From NCBI GenBank assembly GCA_034005175.1, contig JAVEVF010000084.1:1-8250 (forward strand): DNA of 8,250 nucleotides, in the 5' to 3' direction. The notes beneath the pieces were generated by a model. The model made no database searches and was not told the DNA's origin. It was given only the letters and a program-made list of their open reading frames with translations. Made by a program: the position numbers and the translations under genes. Shown here one piece after another: positions 1 through 5,258 of this stretch (positions are counted from its first letter, which is position 1; the number at the start of each line of letters is the position of its first letter). The stretch is from JAVEVF01 sp034005175 (GTDB taxonomy: Bacteria > Actinomycetota > Coriobacteriia > Anaerosomatales > SLCP01).

Positions 1-260
1 ACGTACACGAGGAGTGCTGAGAAGAGAGCGAAGCCCCCCACAAATGCGGCAAAGGTGAATGCGCCAGCCGCCAGCATGGATGTCGTCGAGTCATAGGTGG
101 CAAGAAGTCGGTTGCCTGTTATGACGCTGGCAAACATAAGCAATACGGTGGCGATCATGAAGGCACTCTCGTGGGGCCGAGGGACGACGAGTACGAGTAC
201 CAGCGTCGCGCCGGCTGCCAGCGCACTTGCGACAAGGCCAACCCATAACAGCTGCGGCAT
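1..260 (-). CDS. Membrane protein of unknown function, 3' part outside the window
   Basis: An open frame reads leftward from an ATG at 258-260 and is still open at base 1, giving 86 complete codons of an unfinished protein. A good Shine-Dalgarno GAAAGGA (complement of 266-272) lies 5 bases before the ATG. The visible part is strongly hydrophobic, with about three membrane segments near residues 4-27, 33-48 and 62-86 and short polar links (PRPHES, GNRLLATYDST). I do not recognise the family and see no metal-binding or catalytic motif. It is divergent from trxA, and the C-tract/G-tract operator at 327-342 lies between them, so it may share control by the DUF156 repressor. That is inference. The real C-terminus is unseen. 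Confidence 0.7.
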   Translation of the reverse strand, partial: MPQLLWVGLVASALAAGATLVLVLVVPRPHESAFMIATVLLMFASVITGNRLLATYDSTTSMLAAGAFTFAAFVGGFALFSALLVY

Positions 261-287
261 GGATGTCCTTTCGGTGAAGTCCAGTCG

Positions 288-293
288 ATAATA
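288..293 (-). promoter_or_regulatory. Possible -10 box for the leftward membrane-protein gene
   Basis: On the minus strand the complement reads TATTAT, a 5/6 match to TATAAT, about 28 bases before the ATG. No convincing -35 box is seen at 16-18 bases. The operator at 327-342 would lie just upstream of the -35 region. Confidence 0.3.
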
Positions 294-316
294 CCCGAGC
301 GGGGGAGGGTGTGCAC

Positions 317-345
317 TTGACAGAGAATACCCCTGGGGGTATCAT
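317..345 (+). promoter_or_regulatory. trxA operon promoter (-35/-10)
   Basis: A perfect -35 TTGACA (317-322) is followed by a 17-base spacer and a -10 TATCAT (340-345), the canonical housekeeping-sigma spacing. Transcription would start near 352, leaving a leader of about 32 bases before the trxA ATG. The spacer is almost filled by the inverted repeat at 327-342, so a bound repressor would directly cover the promoter. Confidence 0.75.
327..342. promoter_or_regulatory. CsoR/CstR-family operator 1
   Basis: The site reads ATACCCC-TG-GGGGTAT: two perfect 7-base inverted arms around a 2-base spacer. A C-tract/G-tract dyad flanked by ATA/TAT is the operator type known for CsoR and CstR repressors. 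It lies between the -35 and -10 boxes of the trxA promoter. A near copy lies at 1685-1709 beside the repressor gene, which supports the assignment. Confidence 0.75.
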
Positions 346-383
346 CCACGGGCTTAGAGAGAACCGAGACGGAAGGTGACAAG

Positions 384-710
384 ATGTCGGAGCACGTAGT
401 CGAAGTGAGCGTACAGACGTTCCAAGATGAGGTTCTTGATGCCGGCGTACCTGTGGTGGTTGATTTCTGGGCGCCATGGTGTGGCCCATGCCGTATCGTC
501 GCACCCGAGATGGAGAAGCTCGCAGGACGTGCGAATGGGACCGTGAAGTTCGTCAAGATCAACATCGATGAGAACCGTGAGATCGCCACGAAGTACGGTG
601 TCATGAGCATCCCGACGATCGCCAAGTTCGAGCGTGGACAGGTGGTTTCGCAGGTCGTGGGTGCAAAGGGCGCCGATGCGTTGTCAACCGAACTTGGTCT
701 GGGGGTGTAG
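384..710 (+). CDS. trxA: Thioredoxin
   Basis: This 108-residue protein has the classical size and fold signature of a cytosolic thioredoxin. The active site WCGPC is at residues 32-36 (Cys33, Cys36), preceded by the VVVDFWAP strand, and the cis-proline is Pro77 in the SIPT motif. It has no signal peptide. The ATG at 384 is preceded by GGAAGGTGA (371-379). It reduces disulfides, and also protein persulfides, using thioredoxin reductase, which is not encoded in this window. It is the first gene of a likely operon with an FmdB-type protein (3-base gap) and a DUF302 protein. Its promoter carries a CsoR/CstR-type operator, so this copy is probably inducible by a thiol, sulfide or metal signal rather than housekeeping. 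The inducer is inference. Confidence 0.95.
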   Translation: MSEHVVEVSVQTFQDEVLDAGVPVVVDFWAPWCGPCRIVAPEMEKLAGRANGTVKFVKINIDENREIATKYGVMSIPTIAKFERGQVVSQVVGAKGADALSTELGLGV

Positions 711-713
711 CGG

Positions 714-914
714 TTGCCGACGTACGACATGAAGTGTCAGGATTGCGGAGAGAGATTCGAGCGTTTTTGGCCGCGTATCATCCGTGACGAGGATCGCATC
801 TGCGTGCACTGCGGCTCGAGGAATGTCTCGGTAGGGCTTGGCGGCGGGGTGGTGGCTGCTCGCGCGACGGAGACATCATCTGCCGGCCAGTGCGGGGCAG
901 GGGCGTTCACCTGA
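714..914 (+). CDS. FmdB-family zinc-ribbon protein
   Basis: This 66-residue protein starts with MPTYDMKCQDCG, the typical opening of the FmdB/putative regulatory zinc-ribbon family. Two CxxC knuckles (Cys8/Cys11 and Cys30/Cys33) should bind one zinc. The C-terminal tail (about residues 40-66) is Gly/Ala/Ser-rich and low in complexity. The TTG at 714 is chosen because translation from it gives the family's conserved N-terminus. It begins 3 bases after the trxA stop, and the GGGGG within the trxA end can serve as ribosome site, so translation is probably coupled. FmdB proteins have no firmly established biochemical role and are often small partners of metabolic or regulatory operons. Placement between trxA and a DUF302 gene suggests a redox or sulfur context (inference). 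Confidence 0.8.
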   Translation: MPTYDMKCQDCGERFERFWPRIIRDEDRICVHCGSRNVSVGLGGGVVAARATETSSAGQCGAGAFT

Positions 915-926
915 GCGTAGCGCCAC

Positions 927-940
927 CGCCTGGGCAGGCG
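927..940 (+). repeat. Small hairpin between fmdB-like and DUF302 genes
   Basis: CGCCTG-GG-CAGGCG is a perfect 6-base inverted repeat in the 44-base gap. In RNA it would form a 5-bp stem with a GGGC tetraloop. No T-run follows, so it is not a standard terminator. It could affect mRNA processing or stability, or be chance. Confidence 0.35.
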
Positions 941-958
941 AACAACGAAAGGACCCCC

Positions 959-1327
959 GTGGAACACGCATACAAGCGGACACGAGCGGGGGGATTTGAT
1001 GAGACCATCGAAGCCGTGGAACGCGCCGTGCGCGAGCACGGCTTCGTTGTTGTGGGAAAGCACGACATCGGTGGCACGGTGGGGTCGAAGGGTTTCGCGA
1101 TACGGCCCCTGGTCATCTTGGAGATCCGCCCTGCGCAGGATGTGGGCAGCCCACTCTCATTGGTGCTTCCATGCAAGATCAACATCTACGAGGAAGAAGG
1201 GCATGTGTCAGTGGCAGCCCTTCGGCCCACTGTCTTTGGCTCGATCTTCCCCGAGCACGGTCTTGATGAGCTCGCGAAGCCCATCGAAGCCGACATCATA
1301 GCGATAGTGGATGCGGCTATCGCATAG
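959..1327 (+). CDS. DUF302-domain protein
   Basis: From the GTG at 959 this is a 122-residue soluble protein matching the DUF302 pattern: an N-terminal GFDETIEAVERAVREHGF helix, a central RPLVILEI strand, and the conserved LPCKINIYEE segment with Cys72, followed by VSVAALRP. The GTG is preferred because GAAAGGA (947-953) lies 5 bases upstream. An in-frame ATG at 890 would add 23 residues outside the domain and overlap the preceding gene. DUF302 is structurally characterised but its function is unknown. Family members are often found near sulfur-transfer, redox or metal genes. It is last in the trxA-fmdB-DUF302 operon and stops 6 bases before the end of the convergent repressor gene. The single conserved cysteine makes a thiol or persulfide-related role possible, but this is inference. 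Confidence 0.82.
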   Translation: MEHAYKRTRAGGFDETIEAVERAVREHGFVVVGKHDIGGTVGSKGFAIRPLVILEIRPAQDVGSPLSLVLPCKINIYEEEGHVSVAALRPTVFGSIFPEHGLDELAKPIEADIIAIVDAAIA

Positions 1328-1333
1328 TTGGGG

Positions 1334-1630
1334 TCAGCTGACACACGAGGAGTACTTCAGAAACACCTGTATGGCCTCATCGATGAGTTCATCGCCGGAC
1401 TTCTGGTCCTGGTCGATGAGACACCTCTTCATCGAATGACCGACGATATGAAGGCCCACCTGATTGAGCGCGGATTTGGCCGCCATTATCTGCGTGAGTA
1501 TGTCCTGGCAGTCTTTGCCTGACTCGATCATCGACTGCAGACCACGGATCTGCCCCTCAAGTCTGCGAAGACGGTTGAGGATGCGAGTGCGTTGCGGATC
1601 AGCGGCAAGCGGTCCGAGCGTATCGGCCAC
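1334..1630 (-). CDS. CsoR/CstR-family (DUF156) thiol- or metal-responsive repressor
   Basis: This 98-residue protein is a DUF156 all-helical repressor. It contains RLRRLEGQIRGLQ (helix 1), GKDCQDILTQI with Cys41, and SMKRC with Cys70. Aligned by eye with CsoR (Cys36-His61-Cys65 in the M. tuberculosis protein), both cysteines are kept, but the copper-binding His position is Ser66, and the residue before the first Cys is Asp rather than Tyr. GKDCxD and the missing His match CstR, the persulfide sensor of Staphylococcus aureus, better than copper CsoR. The GTG start at 1630 is supported by GAGGTGA (complement of 1637-1643) 6 bases upstream. The divergent region to the CDF gene holds a perfect operator, so autoregulation is likely. 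Family membership is firm. The inducer (persulfide versus metal) is inferred. Confidence 0.92.
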   Translation of the reverse strand: MADTLGPLAADPQRTRILNRLRRLEGQIRGLQSMIESGKDCQDILTQIMAAKSALNQVGLHIVGHSMKRCLIDQDQKSGDELIDEAIQVFLKYSSCVS

Positions 1631-1656
1631 TCTCAGTCACCTCGTCTCGATGGGGT

Positions 1657-1687
1657 ATGATAAATGTTTCGGGCGGATACGTCGCAA
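1657..1687 (-). promoter_or_regulatory. Tentative promoter of the repressor gene
   Basis: On the minus strand a TATCAT (complement of 1657-1662) could be the -10 box. TTGCGA (complement of 1682-1687) could be the -35, but the 19-base spacing is long. The -35 would overlap the edge of the operator at 1685-1709, which would allow autorepression. Confidence 0.3.
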
Positions 1688-1709
1688 TATACCCCTAGGG
1701 GGTATATTG
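1685..1709. promoter_or_regulatory. CsoR/CstR-family operator 2
   Basis: CAATATACCCC-TAG-GGGGTATATTG consists of perfect 11-base inverted arms around 3 bases, in the 100-base divergent gap between repressor and CDF gene. Its core differs from operator 1 only by one extra base between the C- and G-tracts. As in operator 1, the G-tract runs directly into a -10-like box (TATATT, 1703-1708) for the rightward gene, although no good -35 is seen there. Confidence 0.82.
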
Positions 1710-1730
1710 TGCAAGTGGAAGGGTGCTGCG

Positions 1731-2672
1731 GTGGGAGGCCGTTCGACAGGTGCCATTGCGTCCAGTGAGCGCATCAGCGAGATTCGCCGTGTGTTGTTGA
1801 TCATCCTCGTGCTCAACGTAGGTGTGGCGCTTGCGAAGGTGGGCTGGGGATACGTAGCAGGTTCCGTGTCCATGGTCGCTGATGGCTTTCACTCGCTGTT
1901 TGATGGCGCTTCCAATGTGGTGGGGCTTGTAGGCCTGAGCTTAGCTGCGCGCCCGGCAGACCGCGATCATCCCTATGGGCATGCCAAGTACGAGACATAC
2001 GCCTCGGCTGCAATCGGAGCGATGCTTGCCGTCGCGGCCTACAACGTGGGCAGCACCGCTGTTCGCAGGCTCCTTGAGGGAAGCCCGCCACCGCGAGTAG
2101 ACGCGATAGCATTCGGGATCATGCTTGCTACACTCGCCATCAACATCGGTGTCACGACGTACGAGCGTTCGGTGGGAACGCGTCTAGGCAGCGACATACT
2201 GGTCGCGGATGCAAGCCACACGGCAAGCGATGCCTTTGTGAGCATAGGCGTGATTTTGGGACTTCTCGCGGTGCGCCTGGGCTTCCCCATGGCCGACCCG
2301 CTTATCGCGTTGCTCGTGGCTGCTGTGATCGCACGCACCGCATTCGGCGTCTTTCGCCAAGCCACCGTCGCCCTCTCCGATGCATCGCGTATTGAACCCG
2401 CACGTATCGCTGCGGTGTGCTACCGGGTTCCGGGCGTCCTTGGCTGCCACCACATCCGCACACGAGGTACCACGTCGGAGGTCTACGTTGACCTGCATGT
2501 TCAGGTCGATCCCTCAGTTACGGTGACCGTGGGCCACGAGATCGCCGAGGCTGTCGAGGAGCAGCTGTGCATGGCCTTCCCAGAGGTGGTGGATGTGGTC
2601 GCGCATATTGAACCGCTCGACGCATATCAGGCTGACAAGACCGCGAAGGAGATCGATGCCGGCCTTGCCTGA
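1731..2672 (+). CDS. Cation diffusion facilitator (CDF) family metal efflux transporter
   Basis: This 313-residue protein is an H+-coupled divalent-metal exporter of the CDF family in the cytoplasmic membrane. It has about six membrane segments between residues 20 and 215, then a cytosolic domain of about 95 residues with the family's VYVDLHVQVDP and HIEP motifs. The intramembrane metal site is HSLFD (His54, Asp58) in TM2 and HTASD (His163, Asp167) in TM5. A HxxxD/HxxxD pair is usual for zinc-type members, whereas FieF/YiiP has Asp at the first position. The conserved HPYGHAKYET loop is at 80-89. The GTG at 1731 is chosen because GGAAGGG (1717-1723) precedes it; the open frame extends upstream but crosses the operator and antisense repressor. 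Control by the adjacent repressor is likely. Substrate is not proven. Confidence 0.9.
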   Translation: MGGRSTGAIASSERISEIRRVLLIILVLNVGVALAKVGWGYVAGSVSMVADGFHSLFDGASNVVGLVGLSLAARPADRDHPYGHAKYETYASAAIGAMLAVAAYNVGSTAVRRLLEGSPPPRVDAIAFGIMLATLAINIGVTTYERSVGTRLGSDILVADASHTASDAFVSIGVILGLLAVRLGFPMADPLIALLVAAVIARTAFGVFRQATVALSDASRIEPARIAAVCYRVPGVLGCHHIRTRGTTSEVYVDLHVQVDPSVTVTVGHEIAEAVEEQLCMAFPEVVDVVAHIEPLDAYQADKTAKEIDAGLA

Positions 2673-3651
2673 CGGTCAATCTAGCCCAACCCGTCCGTGG
2701 ATGGGTTATGTGTTGGCTGCTCTTGCAGCTGCGTGTTGGGCGACTGGTGGACTTACCGCGAAATGGCTGTTCACATCGGAGGGGCCTCAGACGGCAGCAT
2801 GGGCGGTTCCGCCGTCGGGCGTGATAGTCGACCCCATAGTGCTCTCCGGTGCCAGAGCGTTCTCGGCCTTCTTGGTCTTGCTTGTCTACCTCGCGCTGTC
2901 CAAGCGACACGCTTTCAAGATAACCCTGCATGATCTGCCGTTTCTCGCGGTGTTTGGCGTTGTGGGGCTGGCAGGCATGCACTTCACGTATTTCAAAGCC
3001 ATCTCATACACCAACGTGGCCACTGCCATCTTGCTTGAGTATCTCGCGCCGGTGCTCGTGCTGATCGTCTCTGTGCTCTTCTTGGGCGAACGCCTGACAT
3101 GGGCGCTTCCCAGTGGGGTCGCACTATCCGTCCTCGGCTGTTCGCTTGTCGTGGGAGCCATCGGTGGGGAGGGGCTCACCGTGAGTGCGCAAGGCATCAT
3201 GTGGGGTCTCGTGTCTGCAGCGTTCTTTGCGGGGTACTCGCTGATGGGGCGATACGCCGCCCCGCGGTTCTCTCCATGGACGGCCCTCGTGTACGGCCTC
3301 GGGTTCGCCGCGGCGTTCTGGTTGATCTATCTCGGGGGGCCGAGCGGAATCGCCACTGCCTTCGCTAGCCCTTCTTCCACTGCCGCGGTGCTGTTCATAG
3401 CCGTGGTAAGCACAATCGTGCCGTTCGCTGCCTTCCTCAAGGCTTTGCATTACATCGACCCCACACGTGCGACGATAATCGCCACCCTTGAACCCGTGAG
3501 CGCTGGCGTTGCCGCGTTCGCGGCTTTCGGGGAGACCTTCGGTGCGGTGCAGCTTGTGGGCGCACTCCTCGTCTTAGCTGCGATCGTGGTGATTCAGGCA
3601 CCAGGGACCGCTGCAGAATCGCACTCCTTCGAGGTGCCCCCCGCATCCTGA
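2656..3651 (+). CDS. EamA/DMT-superfamily transporter
   Basis: This 331-residue integral membrane protein has about ten hydrophobic segments, arranged as two EamA repeats (about 14-155 and 180-315). Repeat-end signatures are LLEYLAPVLVLIVSVLFLGERLT in the first half and TRATIIATLEPVSAGVAAFAAFGE in the second, typical of the drug/metabolite transporter superfamily. The ATG at 2656 has AAGGAG (2646-2651) and gives a normal short cytosolic N-terminus; it overlaps the CDF gene by 17 bases, so the two are probably co-translated. The family exports amino acids, metabolites or other small molecules, and the substrate cannot be read from sequence. A loop near residues 38-55 (EGPQTAAWAVPPSG) between TM1 and TM2 seems longer than usual. 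Its pairing with a metal exporter is unusual and unexplained. Confidence 0.88.
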   Translation: MPALPDGQSSPTRPWMGYVLAALAAACWATGGLTAKWLFTSEGPQTAAWAVPPSGVIVDPIVLSGARAFSAFLVLLVYLALSKRHAFKITLHDLPFLAVFGVVGLAGMHFTYFKAISYTNVATAILLEYLAPVLVLIVSVLFLGERLTWALPSGVALSVLGCSLVVGAIGGEGLTVSAQGIMWGLVSAAFFAGYSLMGRYAAPRFSPWTALVYGLGFAAAFWLIYLGGPSGIATAFASPSSTAAVLFIAVVSTIVPFAAFLKALHYIDPTRATIIATLEPVSAGVAAFAAFGETFGAVQLVGALLVLAAIVVIQAPGTAAESHSFEVPPAS

Positions 3652-3758
3652 GAACCCGGTGCGGTCCTGCGACGCCATGCTCGAGGTGGACGCGGACCGT
3701 TCACGTGGACTTCAGGGTGATCGCATGGTCGCTGACTGCGAAGAAAGACACTCCCTGG
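3652..3758. other. Intergenic stretch before the rpoN promoter
   Basis: I see no gene or factor-independent terminator here. A weak dyad CGGTCC (3662-3667) / GGACCG (3694-3699) has a 26-base loop and no T-run. The stretch could hold activator sites for rpoN, but none is evident. Confidence 0.4.
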
Positions 3759-3774
3759 TGGTATAATCTTTGCT
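3758..3774 (+). promoter_or_regulatory. Possible sigma-54 (-24/-12) promoter overlapping the rpoN -10
   Basis: GTGGTATAATCTTTGCT aligns with YTGGCACGNNNNTTGCW. TGG, the A, and TTGCT match, and GG (3760-3761) and GC (3772-3773) are separated by exactly 10 bases. CAC and the following G are poorly matched. Predicted start is 3785. The location makes rpoN autoregulation possible, but a match of this strength can occur by chance. Confidence 0.35.
3759..3767 (+). promoter_or_regulatory. Extended -10 promoter of the rpoN operon
   Basis: TGGTATAAT is a perfect TATAAT hexamer (3762-3767) preceded by TGn, the extended -10 element that allows transcription without a good -35. No clear -35 is seen 16-18 bases upstream. 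The start would be near 3774, about 45-60 bases before rpoN translation. Confidence 0.6.
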
Positions 3775-3782
3775 AGAGGCGC

Positions 3783-3815
3783 CGCCCTCCTGCGACGCAA
3801 GAGCCGTGGAGGGCG
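3783..3815 (+). repeat. 5'-leader hairpin over the first rpoN ribosome site
   Basis: CGCCCTCC (3783-3790) and GGAGGGCG (3808-3815) form a perfect GC-rich 8-bp stem with a 17-base loop. The right arm contains the GGAGGG that would serve the GTG at 3819, so folding would hide it. A second GGAGG (3821-3825) for the TTG at 3834 stays outside. No T-run follows, so it is not a standard terminator. Confidence 0.5.
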
Positions 3816-3818
3816 CAG

Positions 3819-5258
3819 GTGGAGGGTGGGACCTTGGAGCTCGGTCAGCGAGTCGAACTCAAACAGAAAGTCACGCTCTCACCCCAGGTCTTCCAGGGGC
3901 TGAGTATCCTCGCCATGCCGGTCGCCGAGCTCCAGCAGCTCGTGGAGACGGAGATGCTCGAGAACCCCCTCCTCGAGGTCGATGAGATCGAATCTGATTC
4001 CGACGAGGACGAAGAGGAGCGCGATCAAGCAGCTGCCGAAGACCAGGACAACACGGATTCTGCCGATGAAGACCGTGCCTGGGATGAGTGGCTTGAGATG
4101 TATGACGACCTCGACGCGGCGGAGATAACCGCGCCGCGCGATCCCAACGAAGAAGCAGCTAACGCGGAGGAGTTCGTTGGTGGCTCGATGAGCTTCACTG
4201 ACTATCTTGAGCAGCAACTCTCGCTGATGGACCTTTCCGCGGAGGTTCACGCCGCCGCGCGAGCGGTCATCGGTTCTTTGGATGCAGACGGCTTCTTCCG
4301 AGGTGACTGCGCAGAGATCTCCGCCCTTGTCGGCGTCACCGAAGATCAGGCCGAGCAGGGTTTGAAGGTTGTTCAATCTCTGGACCCGCCAGGCGTCGGG
4401 GCTCGCAATCTCGGCGAGGCGTTGAGGATTCAGATGGAGTACCTCGGTCTTAGAGAGCCGCTGCTTGAGCGCATCATCGCTGGTCACCTCGATGATGTCG
4501 CTGCAAATCACTTCCGCAAGATCTCCAGAGCGCTTAAGGCCACAGAGGCGCAGGTCACTGAGGCCGTGGGGCTCCTGCGCATGCTGAATCCTCGGCCGGC
4601 CGGAGCCTATTCCGCAGGTCCCTCACCCAGCTACATCGTCCCCGATGTCACCGTACGGCGTTTCGGCGACGAGTGGCTCATCATACCGAACAACGAAGCC
4701 ATTCCGACGCTGCGCGTCAGCACGCGATACCGTTCTATGCTGCGTTCGAACTCGAGCGCCGATGAGCAGACCAGACGCTACCTGAAGGACAAGATTCGCT
4801 CGGCCGAGAGCTTCATCAAGAACATCGATCGTCGCAAGGACACTGTCAGTCGTATCACGCACATCATCTTGCAGGTGCAGTCGGAGTTTTTCGAGGATGG
4901 CAAGGGCCCGCTTCGCCCGCTGCGCCTTGAAGATGTGGCTGTGGAGCTCGGCGTGCACCTTTCGACGGTAAGCCGAGGCGTCACCGGCAAGTACATGGCT
5001 ACTCCGTACGGGCTTTTCGAGCTCAAGCATTTCTTTGCGGGGGGATACCGCACGTCAAGCGGTCTGGACATCGCTTCGACCAGCATCAAGCAACGTTTGA
5101 AGGAGCTGGTCGCCGAGGAAGACGTCTCCAAGCCACTCTCAGACCAAAGGCTCACCGAGCTGCTCTCGGCGGAGGGTGTCACAGTTGCTCGTCGCACCGT
5201 GGCGAAGTACCGAGAGGAGCTTGCTATAGAGCCTTCGTGGGCGAGGAAGCGACGATGA
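3819..5258 (+). CDS. rpoN: RNA polymerase sigma-54 factor
   Basis: This protein of 479 residues (474 from the alternative start) is near E. coli RpoN in length. Region I is the Gln/Leu-rich N-terminus (LELGQRVELKQK, then SPQVFQGLSIL), which takes the activator signal. Region II is an acidic stretch (about 55-90, rich in Asp/Glu). The core-binding domain follows. A helix-turn-helix with LSTVSR lies near 369-400, and the RpoN box ARRTVAKYRE is intact at 457-466 and reads the -24 element. Two starts are plausible: GTG at 3819 (GGAGGG upstream, within a hairpin) and TTG at 3834 (GGAGG 8 bases upstream), which gives the family's usual MELGQ-like beginning. It directs polymerase to -24/-12 promoters that need an AAA+ activator. 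That activator and its kinase follow in the same operon, which is unusual for rpoN. Confidence 0.96.
   Translation: MEGGTLELGQRVELKQKVTLSPQVFQGLSILAMPVAELQQLVETEMLENPLLEVDEIESDSDEDEEERDQAAAEDQDNTDSADEDRAWDEWLEMYDDLDAAEITAPRDPNEEAANAEEFVGGSMSFTDYLEQQLSLMDLSAEVHAAARAVIGSLDADGFFRGDCAEISALVGVTEDQAEQGLKVVQSLDPPGVGARNLGEALRIQMEYLGLREPLLERIIAGHLDDVAANHFRKISRALKATEAQVTEAVGLLRMLNPRPAGAYSAGPSPSYIVPDVTVRRFGDEWLIIPNNEAIPTLRVSTRYRSMLRSNSSADEQTRRYLKDKIRSAESFIKNIDRRKDTVSRITHIILQVQSEFFEDGKGPLRPLRLEDVAVELGVHLSTVSRGVTGKYMATPYGLFELKHFFAGGYRTSSGLDIASTSIKQRLKELVAEEDVSKPLSDQRLTELLSAEGVTVARRTVAKYREELAIEPSWARKRR

Noticed and set aside
890..958. Upstream ATG for the DUF302 gene
   Set aside because: It overlaps the fmdB-like gene, lacks a better ribosome site and adds residues outside the domain; GTG 959 has GAAAGGA 5 bases upstream.
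1332..1341. Palindrome GTCAGCTGAC at the convergent gene ends
   Set aside because: It is too short, has no loop or T-run, and lies mostly within the repressor stop region, so it is not supported as a bidirectional terminator.
1464..1730. Upstream extension of the CDF gene
   Set aside because: The extra 89 codons run antisense through the repressor gene and across the operator; GTG 1731 has a ribosome site and gives the normal family length.
2593..2655. Upstream ATG for the EamA gene
   Set aside because: It lies deep in the CDF coding region and adds an Arg-rich 21-residue lead; ATG 2656 has AAGGAG and a typical N-terminus.
3662..3699. Dyad CGGTCC/GGACCG after the EamA gene as terminator
   Set aside because: A 6-bp stem with a 26-base loop and no T-run does not meet the requirements for a factor-independent terminator.
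5237..5254. Upstream GTG for the histidine kinase
   Set aside because: ATG 5255 has GAGGAAG at 5 bases and forms the same ATGA overlap seen at the next junction.
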